Positions 14,118 through 26,819 of a stretch of 64,000 nt of DNA are shown here, piece after piece (the stretch's first letter is position 1; every line of letters begins with the position of its first letter). The DNA is taken from NCBI RefSeq assembly GCF_964019385.1, contig NC_088649.1, forward strand, positions 12,123,254 through 12,187,253, given 5' to 3'. The notes below the pieces were generated by a model. The model ran no database searches. It was not told the origin of the DNA and saw nothing but the letters and a program-made list of their open reading frames with translations. Source of the DNA: Sycon ciliatum (Eukaryota > Porifera > Calcarea > Leucosolenida > Sycettidae). The translations under genes and the position numbers were made by a program.

Positions 14118-15835
14118 CCCCAAAAAACATGAGCATATCAAAACCGTGTGGGGCGCAATCTGCGGATTTCGTTGGATATCATGAAGAGCACAGCGAATCC
14201 GTGTGGGGAGAATCTGTGGCCCGATCTTTCTGAAAAATAACAGACTAGGGCAGAGCGAATCCGTGTGGGTCGCTCGCTATCAATGAAAACATGGAGAGAA
14301 CAGCAAATCCGTGTGGGGGCAATCTGTTGCCCGATTTTCCTGAAAAGAAACATGCAAAGCACAGAGAATCCGTGTGGGGCGCTATCTGTGAATTTCCCCA
14401 AAAAACATGAAGAGCACATCAAAACCGTGTGGGGCGCAATCTGCAGATTTCATTGGATATCATGAAGAGCACAGCGAATCCGTGTGGGGAGAATCTGTGG
14501 CCTGATTTTCCAGAAAAATAACAGACTAGGGCACAGCGAATCCGTGTGGGTCGCTATCTTTGAATTTCCTTGAAAAACAAGGAGAGCACAGCAAAGCCGT
14601 GTGGGGGCAATCTGTTGCCCGATTTTCATGAAAAGGAACATGCAAAGCACAGAGAATCCGTGTGGGGCGCTATCTGTGAATTTCACCGAAAAACATGAAG
14701 GGCACATCGAACCGTGTGGGGCGCAATCTGCGGATTTCGTTGGATATCATGAAGAGCACAGCGAATCCGTGTGGGGAGAATGTGTTGCCCGATTTTCCTG
14801 AAAAATAACAGACTAGGGCACAGCGAATCCGTGTGGGTCGCTATCTATGAATTTCCTTGAAAAACATGGAGAGCACAGCAAATCCGTGTGGGGGCAATCT
14901 GTTGCCCGATTTTCCTGAAAAGGAACATGCAAAGCACAGAGAATCCGTGTGGGGCGCTATCTGTGAATTTCCCCGGAAAACATGAAGAGCACATCAAAAC
15001 CGTGTGGGGCGTAATCTGCGGATTTCGTTTGATATCATGAAGAGCACAGCTAATCCGTGTAAGGAGAATCTGTGGACCGATTTTTCTGAAAAAGAATACA
15101 CTAGGGCACAGCGAATTCGTGTGGGTCGCTTGTCTATGAATTTCCTTGAAAAACATGGAGAGCACAGCAAATCCGTGTAGGGGCAATCTGTTGCCCGATA
15201 TTCCTGAAAAGGAACAGGCAAAAGACAGAGAATCCGCGTGGGGCGCAATCTGTGAATTTCCCCGAAAAACTTGAAGAGCACATCAAAACCGTGTGGGGCG
15301 CAATCTGCGGATTTCGTTGCATATCATGAAGAGCACAGCGAATCTGTGTGGGGAGAATGTGTGGCCCGATTTTCCTGAAAAATAACAGACTAGGGCACAG
15401 CAAATCCGTGTGGGTCGCTATCTATGAATTTCCTTCATAAACATGGAGAGCACAGCAAATCCGTGTGGGGGCAATCTGTTGCCCGATTTTCATGAAAAGG
15501 AACATGCAAAGCACAGAGAATCCGTGTGGGGCGCTATCTGTGAATTTCCCCGAAAAACATGAAGAGCACATCAAAACCGTGTGGGGCGCAATCTGCGGAT
15601 TTCGTGGTATATCATGAAGAGCACAGCGAATCCGTGTGGGGAGAATCTGTGGCCCGATCTTTCTGAAAAATAACAGACTAGGGCACAGCGAATCCGTGTG
15701 GGTCGCTATCTTTGAATTTCCTTGAAAAACATGGAGAGCACAGCAAATCCGTGTGGGGGCAATCTGTTGTGCGATTTTCCTGAAAAGAAACAGGCAAAGC
15801 ACAGAGAATTCGTATGGGGCGCTATCTGTGAATTT
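14118..15835. repeat. 1,718-bp tandem duplication in the satellite, copy 2
   Basis: This nearly identical second copy is absent from the paralogous block at 23.4-25.2 kb. The tandem duplication therefore happened after the 11.7-kb duplication, or was lost from the other copy. Confidence 0.88.
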
Positions 15836-16494
15836 CCCCAAAAAACATGAGCACATCAAAACCGTGTGGGGCGCAATCTGCGGATTTCGTTGGATATCAT
15901 GAAGAGCACAGCGAATCCGTGTGGGGAGAATCTGTGGCCCGATCTTTCTGAAAAATAGCAGACTAGGGCACAGCGAATCCGTGTGGGTCGCTATCAATGA
16001 ATTTCCTTGAAAAACATGAAGAGCACAGCAAATCCGTGTGGGGGCAATCTGTTGCCCGATTTTCCTGAAAAGAAACATGCAAAGCACAGAGAATCCGTGT
16101 GGGGCGCTATCTGTGAATTTCCCCAAAAAACATGAAGAGCACATCAAAACCGTGTGGGGCGCAATCTGCAGATTTCATTGGATATCATGAAGAGCACAGC
16201 GAATCCGTGTGGGGAGAATCTGTGGCCTGATTTTCCAGAAAAATAACAGACTAGGGCACAGCGAATCCGTGTGGGTCGCTATCTTTGAATTTCCTTGAAA
16301 AACAAGGAGACCACAGCAAATCCGTGTGGGGGCAATCTGTTGCCCGATTTTCATGAAAAGGAACATGCAAAGCACAGAGAATCCGTGTGGGGCACTATCT
16401 GTGAATTTCACCGAAAAACATGAAGAGCACATCAAAACCGTGTGGGGCGCAATCTGTGGATTTCGTTGGATATCATGAAGAGCACAGCGAATCC

Positions 16495-19400
16495 GTGTGG
16501 GGAGAATGTGTGGCCCGATTTTCCTGAAAAATAACAGACTAGGGCACAGCGAATCCGTGTGGGTCGCTATCTATGAATTTCGTTGAAAAACATGGAGAGC
16601 ACAGCAAATCCTAGTGGGGGCAATCTGTTGCCCGATTTTCATGAAAAAGAACATGCAAAGCACAGAGAATCCGTGTGGGGCGCTATCTGTGAATTTTCCC
16701 GATAAACATGAAGAGCACATCAAAACTGTGTGGGGCGCAATCTGCGGATTTCGTTGGATATCATGAAGAACACAGCGAATCCGTGTGGGGAGAATCTGCG
16801 CCCAGATTTTCCTGCAAAAAAACAGACTAGGGCACAGCGAATCCGTGTGGGGGCGATCTGTTGCCCGATTTTCATGAAAAGGAACATGCAAAGCACAGAG
16901 AATCCTTGTGGGGCGCTATCTGTGAATTTCCCCGAAAAACATGAAGAGCACATCAAAACCGTGTGGGGCGCAATCTGCGGATTTCGTTGGATATCATGAA
17001 GAGAACAGCTAATCCGTGTCGGGAAAATCTGTGGACCGATTTTCCTGAAAAAGAACACACTAGGGCACAACGAATCCGTGTGGGTCGCTTATCTATGAAT
17101 TTCCTTGAAAAACATGGAGAGCACAGCAAATCCGTGTGGGGGCAATCTGTTGCCCGATTTTCATGAAAAGGAACATGCAAAGCACAGAGAATCCGTGTGG
17201 GGCGCTATCTGTGAATTTCACCGAAAAACATGAAGAGCACATCAAAACCGTGTGGGGCGCAATCTGCGGATTTCGTTGTATATCATGAAGAGCACAGCGA
17301 ATCCTTGTGGGGAGAATCTGTGGCCCGATCTTTCTGAAAAATAACAGACTAGGGCACAGCGAATCCGTGTGGGTCGCTATCTATGAATTTCCATGAAAAA
17401 CATGGAGAGCACAGCAAATCCGTGTGGGGGCAATCTGTTGCCGGATTTTCCTGAAAAGAAACATGCAAAGCACAGAGAATCCGTGTGGGGCGGTACCTGT
17501 GAATTTCCCCAAAAAACATGAAGAGCACATCAAAACCGTGTGGGGAGCAATCTAAAGATTTCATTGTATATCATGAAGAGCACAGCGAATCCGTGTGGGG
17601 AGAATCTGTGGCCTGATTTTCCTGAAAAATAACAGACTAGGGCACAGCGAATCCTTGTGGGTCGCTATCTTCGAATTTCCTTGAAAAACAAGGAGAGCAC
17701 AGCAAATCCGTGTGGGGGCAATCTGTTTCCCGATTTTCATGAAAAGGAACATGCAAAGCACAGAGAATCCGTGTGGGGCGCTATCTGTGAATATCCCCGA
17801 AAAACATGAAGAGCACATCAAAACCGTGTGGGGCGCAATCTGCGGATTTCGTTGTATATCATGAAGAGCACAGCGAATCCGTGTGGGGAGAATGTGTGGC
17901 GCGATTTTCCTGAAAAATAACACACTAGGGCACAGCGAATCCGTGTGGGTCGCTATATATGAATTTCCTTGAAAAACATGGAGAGCACAGCAAATCCGTG
18001 TGGGGGCAATCTGTTGCCCGATTTTCCTGAAAAGGAACATGCAAAGCACAGAGAATCCGTGTGGGGCGCTATCTGTGAATTTCCCCGAAAAAAAAGAAGA
18101 GCATATCGAAACCGTGTGGGGCGCAATCTGCGGATTTCGTTGTATATCATGAAGAGCACAGCGAATCCGTGTGGGGAGAATCTGTGGCCTGATTTTCCTG
18201 AAAAATAACAGACTAGGGCACAGCGAATCCGTGTGGGTCGCTATCTTAGAATTTCCTTGAAAAACAAGGAGAGGACAGCAAATCCGTGTGGGGGCAATCT
18301 GTTGCCCGATTTTCATGAAAAGGAACATGCAAAGCACAGAGAATCCGTGTGGGGCGCTATCTGTGAATTTCCCCGTAAACAGGAAGAGCACATCAAAACC
18401 GTGTGGGGCGCAATCTGCAGATTTCGTTGGATATCATGAAGAGCACAGCGAATCCGTGTGGGGAGAATATGTGGCCCGATTTTCCTGAAAAATAACAGAC
18501 TAGGGCACAGCGAATCCGTGTCGGTCGCAGCGATCTATGAGTTTCCTTGAAAAACATGGAGAGCACAGCAAATCCGTGTGGGGGCATTCTGTGGCCCGAT
18601 TTTCCTGAAAAGGAACATGCAAAGCACAGAGAATCCGTGTAAGGCGCTATCTGTGAATTTCCCCGAAAAACATGAAGAGCACATCAAAACCGTGTGGGGC
18701 GTAATCTGCGGATTTCGTTGTATGTCATGAAGAGCACAGCGAATCCGTGTGGGGAGAATGTGTGGCCTGATTTTCCTGAAAAATAACAGACTAGGGCACC
18801 GCGAATCCGTGTGGGTCGCTGTCTATGAATTTCCTTGAAAAACATGGAGGACACAGCAAATCCGTGTGGGGGCAATCTGATGCCCGATTTTCCTGAAAAG
18901 GAACATGTTGGCACAGAGAATCCGTGTGGGGCGCTAAGTGTGAATTTCCCCGAAAAACATGAAGAGCACATCAAAACCGTGTGGGGCGCAATCTGCGGAT
19001 TTCGTTGGATATCATGAAGAGCACAGCGAATCCGTGTGGGAAGAATATGTGGCCTGATTTTCCTCAAAAATAACACACTAGGGCACAGCGAATCCGTGTG
19101 GGTCGCTATCTTAGAATTTCCTTGAAAAAATGGAGAGCACAGCAAATCCGTGTAGGGGCAATCTGTTGCCCGATTTTCCTGAAAAGGAACATGCAAAGCA
19201 CAGAGAATCCGTGTCGGGCGCTATCTGTGAATTTCCCCGAAAAAAAAGAAGAGCACATCGAAACCGTGTGGGGCGCAATCTGCGGATTTCGTTGTATATC
19301 ATGAAGAGCACAGCGAATCCGTGTGGGGAGAATCTGTGGCCTGATTTTCCTGAAAAATAACAGACTAGGGCACAGCGAATCCGTGTGGGTCGCTATCTTA

Positions 19401-22400
19401 GAATTTCCTTGAAAACAAGGAGAGCACAGCATATCCGTGTGGGGGCAATCTGTTGCCCGATTTTCCTGAAAAGGAACATGCAAAGCACAGAGAATCCGTG
19501 TGGGGCGCTATCTGTGAATTTCCCCGAAAAACAGGAAGAGCACATCAAAACCGTGTGGGGCGCAATCTGCAGATTTCGTTGGATATCATGAAGAGCACAG
19601 CGAATCCGTGTGGGGAGAATGTGTGGCCCGATTTTCCTGAAAAATAACAGACTAGGGCACAGCGAATCCGTGTGTGTCGCTGTCTCTGAATTTCCTTAAA
19701 AAACATGGAGAGCACAGCAAATCCGTGTGGGGGCAATCTGATGCCCGATTTTCCTGAAAAGGAACATGTTGGCACAGAGAATCCGTGTGGGGCGCTATCT
19801 GTGAATTTCCCCGAAAAACATGAAGAGCACATCAAAACCGTGTTGGGCGCAATCTGCGGATTTCGTTGGATATCATCAAGAGCACAGCGAATCCGTGTGG
19901 GGAGAATCTGTGGCCTGATTTTCCTCAAAAATAACACACTAGGGCACAGCGAATCCGTGTGGGTCGCTATCTTTGAATTTCCTTGAAAAACAAAGAGAGC
20001 ACGGCAAATCCGTGTAGGGGCAATCTGTTTCCCGATTTTCATGAAATGGAACATGCAAAGCACAGAGAATCCGTGTGGGGCACTATCTGTGAATTTCTCC
20101 GAAAAACATGAAGAGCACATCAAAACCGTGTGGGGCGCAATCTGCGGATTTTGTTGGATATCATGAAGAGCACAGCGAATCCGTGTGGGGAGAATCTGTG
20201 GCCCGATATTCCTGAAAAATAGCAGACTAGGGCACAGCGAATCCTTGTGGGTCACTATCTATGAATATCTTTGAAAAACATGGAGAGCACAGCAAATCCG
20301 TGTGGGAGCAATCTGCCCGATTTTCATGAAAAGGAACGTGCAAAGCACAGAGAATCCGTGTGGGGCACTATCTGTGAATTTCTCCGAAAAACATGAAGAG
20401 CACATCGAAACCGTGTGGGGCGCAATCGGCGGATTTCGTTGTATATCCTGAAGAGCACAGCGAATCCGTGTGGGGAGAATGTGTGGCCCGATTTTCCTGA
20501 AAAATAACACACTAGGGCACAGCGAATCCGTGTGGGACGCTATCTATGAATTTCCTTGAAAAACATGGAGAGCACAGCAAATTCGTGTGGGGGAAATCTG
20601 TTGCCCGATTTTCCTGAAAAGGAACATGCAAAGCACAGAGAATCCGTGTGGGGCGCTATCTGTGAATTTCCGCGAAAAACATGAAGAGCACATCAAACCC
20701 GTGTGGGGCGCAATCTGTGGATTTCGTTGGATATCTAGATGAGCACAGCGAATCCGTGTGGGTAGCTATCTTTGAATTTCCTTGAAAAACATGGAGACCA
20801 CAGCAAATCCGTGTGGGGGCAATCTGTTTCCCGATTTTCATGAAAAGGAACATGCAAAGCACAGAGAATCCATGTGGGGCGCTATCTGTGAATTTCCCCG
20901 AAAAACATGAAGAGCACATCAAAACCGTGTGGGGCGCAATCTGCGGATTTCGTTGGATATCATGAAGAGCACAGCGAATCCGTGTGGGGAGAATCTGTGG
21001 CCCGGTATTCCTGAAAAATAGCAGACTAGGGCACAGCGAATCCTTGTGGGTCAATATCTATGAACTTCTTTGAAAAACATGGAGAGCACAGCAAATCCGT
21101 GTGGGGACAATCTGTTTCCCGATTTTCATGAAAAGGAACATGCAAAGCACAGAGAAGCCGTGTGGGGCGCTATCTGTCAATTTCTCCGAAAAACATGAAG
21201 AGCACATCAAAACCGTGTGGGGGGGGGGGGCAATCTGCGGATTTCGTTGTATATCATGAAGAGCACAGTGAATCCGTGTGGGGAGAATGTGTGGCCCGAT
21301 TTTCCTGAAAAATAACACACTAGGGCACAGCGAATCCGTGTGGGTCGCTATCTATGAATTTCCTTGAAAAACATGGAGAGCACAGCAAATCCGTGTGGGG
21401 GCAATCTGTTGCCCGATTTTGCTGAAAAGGAACATGCAAAGCATTGAGAATCCGTGTGGGGCGCTATCTGTGAATTTCCGCGAAAAACATGAAGAGCACA
21501 TCAATCCCGTGTGGGGCGCAATCTGTGGATTTCGTTGGATATCATGATGAGCACAGCGAATCCGTGTGGGAAGAATATGTGGCCTGATTTTCCTGAATAA
21601 TAACAGACTAGGGCACAGCGAATCCATGTGGGTCCCTATCTTTGAATTTCCTTGAAAAACAAGGAGAGTACAGCAAAGCCGTGTGGGGGCAATCTGTTGC
21701 CCGATTTTCCTGAATAGGAACATGCAAAGCACAGAGAATCCGTGTGGGGCGCTATCTGAGAATTTCCCCGAAAAACATGAAGAGCACATCAAAACCGTGC
21801 GGGGCGCAATCTGCGGATTTCGTTGGATATCATGAAGAGCACAGCGAATCCGTGTGGGGAGAATCTGTGGCCTGATTTTCCTGAAAAATAACAGACTAGG
21901 GCACAGCGAATCCGTGTTGGTTGCTATCTTTGAATTTCCTTGAAAAACATGGAGAGCACAGCAAATCCGTGTGGGGGCAATCTGTTGCCCGATTTTCCTG
22001 AAAAGGAACATGCAAAGCACAGAGAATCCGTGTGGGGCACTATCTGTGAATTTCCCCGAAAAGCATGAAGAGCACATCAAAACCGTGTGGGGCGCAATCT
22101 GCGGATTTCGTTGTATATCATGAAGAGCACAACGAATCCGTGTGGGGAGAATCTGTGGCCTGATTTTCCTGAAAAAAACAGACTAGGGCACACCGAATCC
22201 GTGTTCGTCGCTATCTTTGAATTTCCTTGAAAAACAAGGAGAGCACAGCAAATCCGTGTGGGGGCAATCTGTTGCCCGATTTTCCTGAAAAGAAACATGC
22301 AAAGCACAGAGAATCCGTGTGGGACGCTATCTGTGAATTTCACCGAAAATCATGAAGGGCACATCGAACCGTGTGGGGCGCAATCTGCGGATTTCGTTGG

Positions 22401-25400
22401 ATATCATGAAGAGCACAGCGAATCCGTGTGGGGAGAATCTGTGGCCTGATTTTCAAAAAAAATAACAGACTAGGGCACAGCGAATCCGTGTGGGTCGCTA
22501 TCTTTGAATTTCCTTGAAAAACATGGAGAGCACAGCAAATCCGTGTGGGGGCAATCTGTTGCCCGATTTTCATGAAAAGGAACATGCAAAGCAAAGAGAA
22601 TCCGTGTGGGGCGCTATCTGTGAATTTCACCGAAAAACATGAAGAGCACATCAAAACCGTGTGGGGCGTAATCTGCGGATTTCGTTGTATATCATGAAGA
22701 GCACAACTAATCCGTGTGAGGAGAATCTGTGGACCGATTTTCCTGAAAAAAAAAACACACTAGGGCACAGCGAATCCGTGTGGGTCGCTTATCTATGAAT
22801 TTCCTTCTAAAACATGGAGAGCACAGCAAATCCGTGTGGGAGCAATCTGTTGCCCGATTTTCCTGAAAAGGAACATGCAAAGCACAAAGAATCCGTGTGG
22901 GGCGCTATCTGTGAATTTCCCCGGAAAACTTGAAGAGCACATTAAAACCGTGTGGGGCGCAATCTGCGGATTTCGTTGGATATCATGAAGAGCACAGCGA
23001 ATCCGTGTGGGGAGAATGTGTGGCCCGATTTTCCTGAAAAATAACAGACTAGGGCACAGCGAATCCGTGTGGGTCGCTATTTATGAAACTCCTTGAAAAA
23101 CATGGAGAGCACAGCAAATCCGTGTGGAGGCAATCTGTTGCCCGATTTTCCTGAAAAGGAACATGCAAAGCACAGAGAATCCGTGTGGGGCGCTATCTGA
23201 GAATTTCCCTGAAAAACATGAAGAGCACATCAAAACCGTGTGGGGCGCAATCTGCGGATTTCGTTGTATATCATGAAGAGCACAGCGACTCCGTGTGGGG
23301 AGAATCTGTGGCCCGATCTTTCTGAGAAATAACAGCCTTGGGGCACAGCGAATCCGTGTGGGTCGCTATCTATGAATTTCCTTGAAAAACATGGAGAGCA
23401 CAGAGAATTCGTGTGGGGCGCTATCTGTGAATTTCCCCAAAAAACATGAGCATATCAAAACCGTGTGGGGCGCAATCTGCGGATTTCGTTGGATATCATG
23501 AAGAGCACAGCGAATCCGTGTGGGGAGAATCTGTGGCCCGATCTTTCTGAAAAATAACAGACTAGGGCACAGCGAATCCGTGTGGGTCGCTATCAATGAA
23601 AACATGGAGAGCACAGCAAATCCGTGTGGGGGCAATCTGTTGCCCGATTTTCCTGAAAAGAAACAGGCAAAGCACAGAGAATCCGTGTGGGGCGCTATCT
23701 GTGAATTTCCCCAAAAAACATGAGCATATCAAAACCGTGTGGGGCGCAGCATATCAAAACCGTGTGGGGCGCAATCTGCAAATTTCATTGGATATCATGA
23801 AGAGCACAGCGAATCCGTGTGGGGAGAATCTGTGGCCTGATTTTCCAGAAAAATAACAGACTAGGGCACAGCGAATCCGTGTGGGTCGCTATCTTTGAAT
23901 TTCCTTGAAAAACAAGGAGAGCACAGCAAATCCGTGTGGGGGCAATCTGTTGCCCGATTTTTATGAAAAGGAACATGCAAAGCACAGAGAATCCGTGTGG
24001 GGCGCTATCTGTGAATTTCACCGAAAAACATGAAGGGCACATCGAACCGTGTGGGGCGCAATCTGCGGATTTCGTTGGATATCATGAAGAGCACAGCGAA
24101 TCCGTGTGGGGAGAATGTGTTGCCCGATTTTCCTGAAAAATAACACACTAGGGCACAGCGAATCCGTGTGGGTCGCTATCTACGAATTTCCTTGAAAAAC
24201 ATGGAGAGCACAGCAAATCCGTGTGGGGGCAATCTGTTGCCCGATTTTCCTGAAAAGGAACATGCAAAGCACAGAGAATCCGTGTGGGGCGCTATCTGTG
24301 AATTTCCCCGGAAAACATGAAGAGCACATCAAAACCGTGTGGGGCGTAATCTACGGATTTCGTTTGATATCATGAAGAGCACAGCTTATCCGTGTGAGGA
24401 GAATCTGTGGACCGATTTTTCTGAAAAAGAACACACTAGGGCACAGCGAATTCGTGTGGGTCGCTTATCTATGAATTTCCTTGAAAAACATGGAGAGCAC
24501 AGCAAATCCGTGTAGGGGCAATCTGTTGCCCGATTTTCCTGAAAAGGAACATGCAAAAGACAGAGAATCCGCGTGGGACGCTATCTGTGAATTTCCCCGA
24601 AAAACTTGAAGAGCACATCAAAACCGTGTGGGGCGCAATCTGCGGATTTCGTTGCATAGCATGAAGAGCACAGCGAATCTGTGTGGGGAGAATGTGTGGC
24701 CCGATTTTCCTGAAAAATAACAGACTAGGGCACAGCAAATCCGTGTGGGTCGCTATCTATGAATTTCCTTCAAAAACATGGAGAGCACAGCAAGTCCGTG
24801 CGGGGGCAATCTGTTGCTCGATTTTCATGAAAAGGAACATACAAAGCACAGAGAATCCGTGTGGGGCGCTATCTGTGAATTTCACCGAAAAACATGAAGA
24901 GCACATCAAAACCGTGTGGGGCGCAATCTGCGGATTTCGTTGGATATCATGAAGAGCACAGCGAATCCGTGTGGGGAGAATCTGTGGCCCGATCTTTCTG
25001 AAAAATAACAGACTAGGGCACAGCGAATCCGTGTGGGTCGCTATCTTTGAATTTCCTTGAAAAACATGGAGAGCACAGCAAATCCGTGTGGGGGCAATCT
25101 GTTGCCCGATTTTCCTGAAAAGAAACAGGCAAAGCACAGAGAATTCGTGTGGGGCGCTATCTGTGAATTTCCCCAAAAAACATGAAGAGCACATCAAAAC
25201 CGTGTGGGGCGCAATCTGCAGATTTCATTGGATATCATGAAGAGCACACCGAATCCGTGTGGAGAGAATCTGTGGCCTGATTTTCCAGAAAAATAACAGA
25301 CTAGGGCACAGCGAATCCGTGTGGGTCGCTATCTTTGAATTTCCTTGAAAAACAAGGAGACCACAGCAAATCCGTGTGGGGGCAATCTGTTGCCCGATTT

Positions 25401-25500
25401 TCATGAAAAGGAACATGCAAAGCACAGAGAATCCGTGTGGGGCGCTATCTGTGAATTTCACCGAAAAACATGAAGAGCACATCAAAACCGTGTGGGGCGC
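16495..25500. repeat. Segmental duplication inside the satellite, copy 2
   Basis: Partner of the block starting near 4,760. It lacks the 624-bp inverted segment and the second copy of the 1,718-bp tandem duplication, so it is shorter (about 9.0 kb against 11.7 kb). Its tail, for example 25,225-25,485, matches 16,175-16,435 of copy 1. Confidence 0.83.
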
Positions 25501-26819
25501 AATCTGCGGATTTCGTTGTATATCATGAAGAGCACAGCGAATCCGTGTGGGGAGAATGTGTGGCCCGATTTTCCTGAAAAATAACAGACTAGGGCACAGC
25601 GAATCCGTGTGGGTCGCTATCTATGAATTTCCTTGAAAAACATGGAGAGCACAGCAAATCCGTGTAGGGGCAATCTGTTGCCCGATTTTCCTGAAAAGGA
25701 ACATGCAAAGCACAGAGAATCCGTGTGGGGCGCTATCTGTGAATTTCCCCGAAAAACATGAAGAGCACATCAAAACCGTGTGGGGCGCAATCTGCGGATT
25801 TCGTTGGATATCATGAAGAGAACAGCGAATCCGTGTGGGGAGAATCTGTGGCCTGATTTTCCTGAAAAAAAAACAGACTAGGGCACAGCGAATCCGTGTG
25901 GGTCGCTATCTTAGAATTTCCTTGAAAAACAAGGAGAGCACAGCATATCCGTGAGGGGGCAATCTGTTGCCCGATTTTCATGAAAAGGAACATGCAAAGC
26001 ACAGAGAATCCGTGTGGGGCGCTATCTGTGAATTTCCCCGAAAAACAGGAAGACCACATCAAAACCGTCTAGGGCGCAAGCTGCGGATTTCGTCGGATAT
26101 CATGAAGAGCACAGCGAATCCGTGTGGGGAGAATGTGTGGCCCGATTTTCCTGAAAAATAACAGACTAGGGCACAGCGAATCCGTGTGGGTCGCAGCGAT
26201 CTATGAATTTCCTTGGAAAACATGGAGAGCACAGCAAATCCGTGTGGGGGCAATCTGTGGCCCGATATTCATGAAAAGGAACATGCAAAGGACAGAGAAT
26301 CCGTGTGGGGCGCTATCTGTGAATTTCCCCGAAAAACATGAAGAGCACATCAAAACCGTGTGGGGCGCAATCTGCGGATTTCGTTGGATATCATGAAGAG
26401 CACAGCGAATCCGTGTGGGGAGAATCTGTGGCCCGATTTTCCTGAAAAATAACAGACTAGGGCACAGTGAATCCGTGTGGGTCGCTATCTATGAATTTCC
26501 TTGAAAACATAGAAGCACAGCAAATCCTTGTGGGGGCAATCTGTGGCCCGATGTTCCTGAAAAGAAACATGAAAAGCACAGAGAATCCGTGTGGGGCGCT
26601 ATCTGTGAATTTCCCCGAGGCGCGCAGAGGCGAGCAGAGGTGCAAAGCCGTGTAGAGGCGTGCAGAGGCACGCAGAGGCGCGCAGAGGCGCGCGGAGGCG
26701 CGCAGAGGCGCGCAGAGGCGCGCAGAGGCGCGCAGAGGCGCGCAGAGGCGCGCAGAGGCGCGCAGAGGCGCGCAGAGGCGCGCAGAGGCGCGCAGAGGCG
26801 CGCAGAGGCGCGCAGAGGC

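Larger units (their letters stand above)
4760..16490. repeat. Segmental duplication inside the satellite, copy 1 (about 11.7 kb)
   Basis: A long run of satellite units, with their private variants in the same order, is found again about 11.7 kb downstream. Matching blocks are 4,836-5,156 with 16,571-16,891; 5,646-6,370 with 17,349-18,106; 6,661-7,458 with about 18,684-19,483; and 9,430-9,640 (G11 run) with about 21,100-21,310 (G12 run). The offset falls from about 11,735 to about 11,050-11,090 after 10,845, because this copy alone holds the inverted insertion at 10,222-10,845. End points are approximate. Confidence 0.85.
1..26616. repeat. Satellite array with a five-subunit higher-order unit of about 288 bp
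   Basis: The whole interval is tandem satellite. Five related subunits follow each other in fixed order. (a) About 61 bp, containing GGAGAATCTGTGGCCCGATT and ending ATAACAGACTAG. (b) About 56 bp, containing GTGGGTCGCTATCTATGAAT. (c) About 61 bp, containing GGGGGCAATCTGTTGCCCG and ending GGAACATGCAA. (d) About 55 bp, containing GGCGCTATCTGTGAATTTCC. (e) About 55 bp, containing GCAATCTGCGGATTTCG. All share a core close to GCACAGCGAATCCGTGTGGG. The marker CTAGGGCACA recurs at 1,951, 2,238, 2,761 and 3,049. Spacings are 287 or 288 bp, or about 523 bp where a neighbouring unit lacks one subunit, so roughly 90 units fit. Minus-strand reading frames of 60-330 codons are by-products of the period and low stop content. 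There is no codon structure, signal or domain, so I do not call genes. Confidence 0.97.

Noticed and set aside
1..26616. CRISPR-like array (regular repeats with intervening segments)
   Set aside because: The intervening segments are themselves repeats in fixed order, not unique spacers, and the context is eukaryotic.
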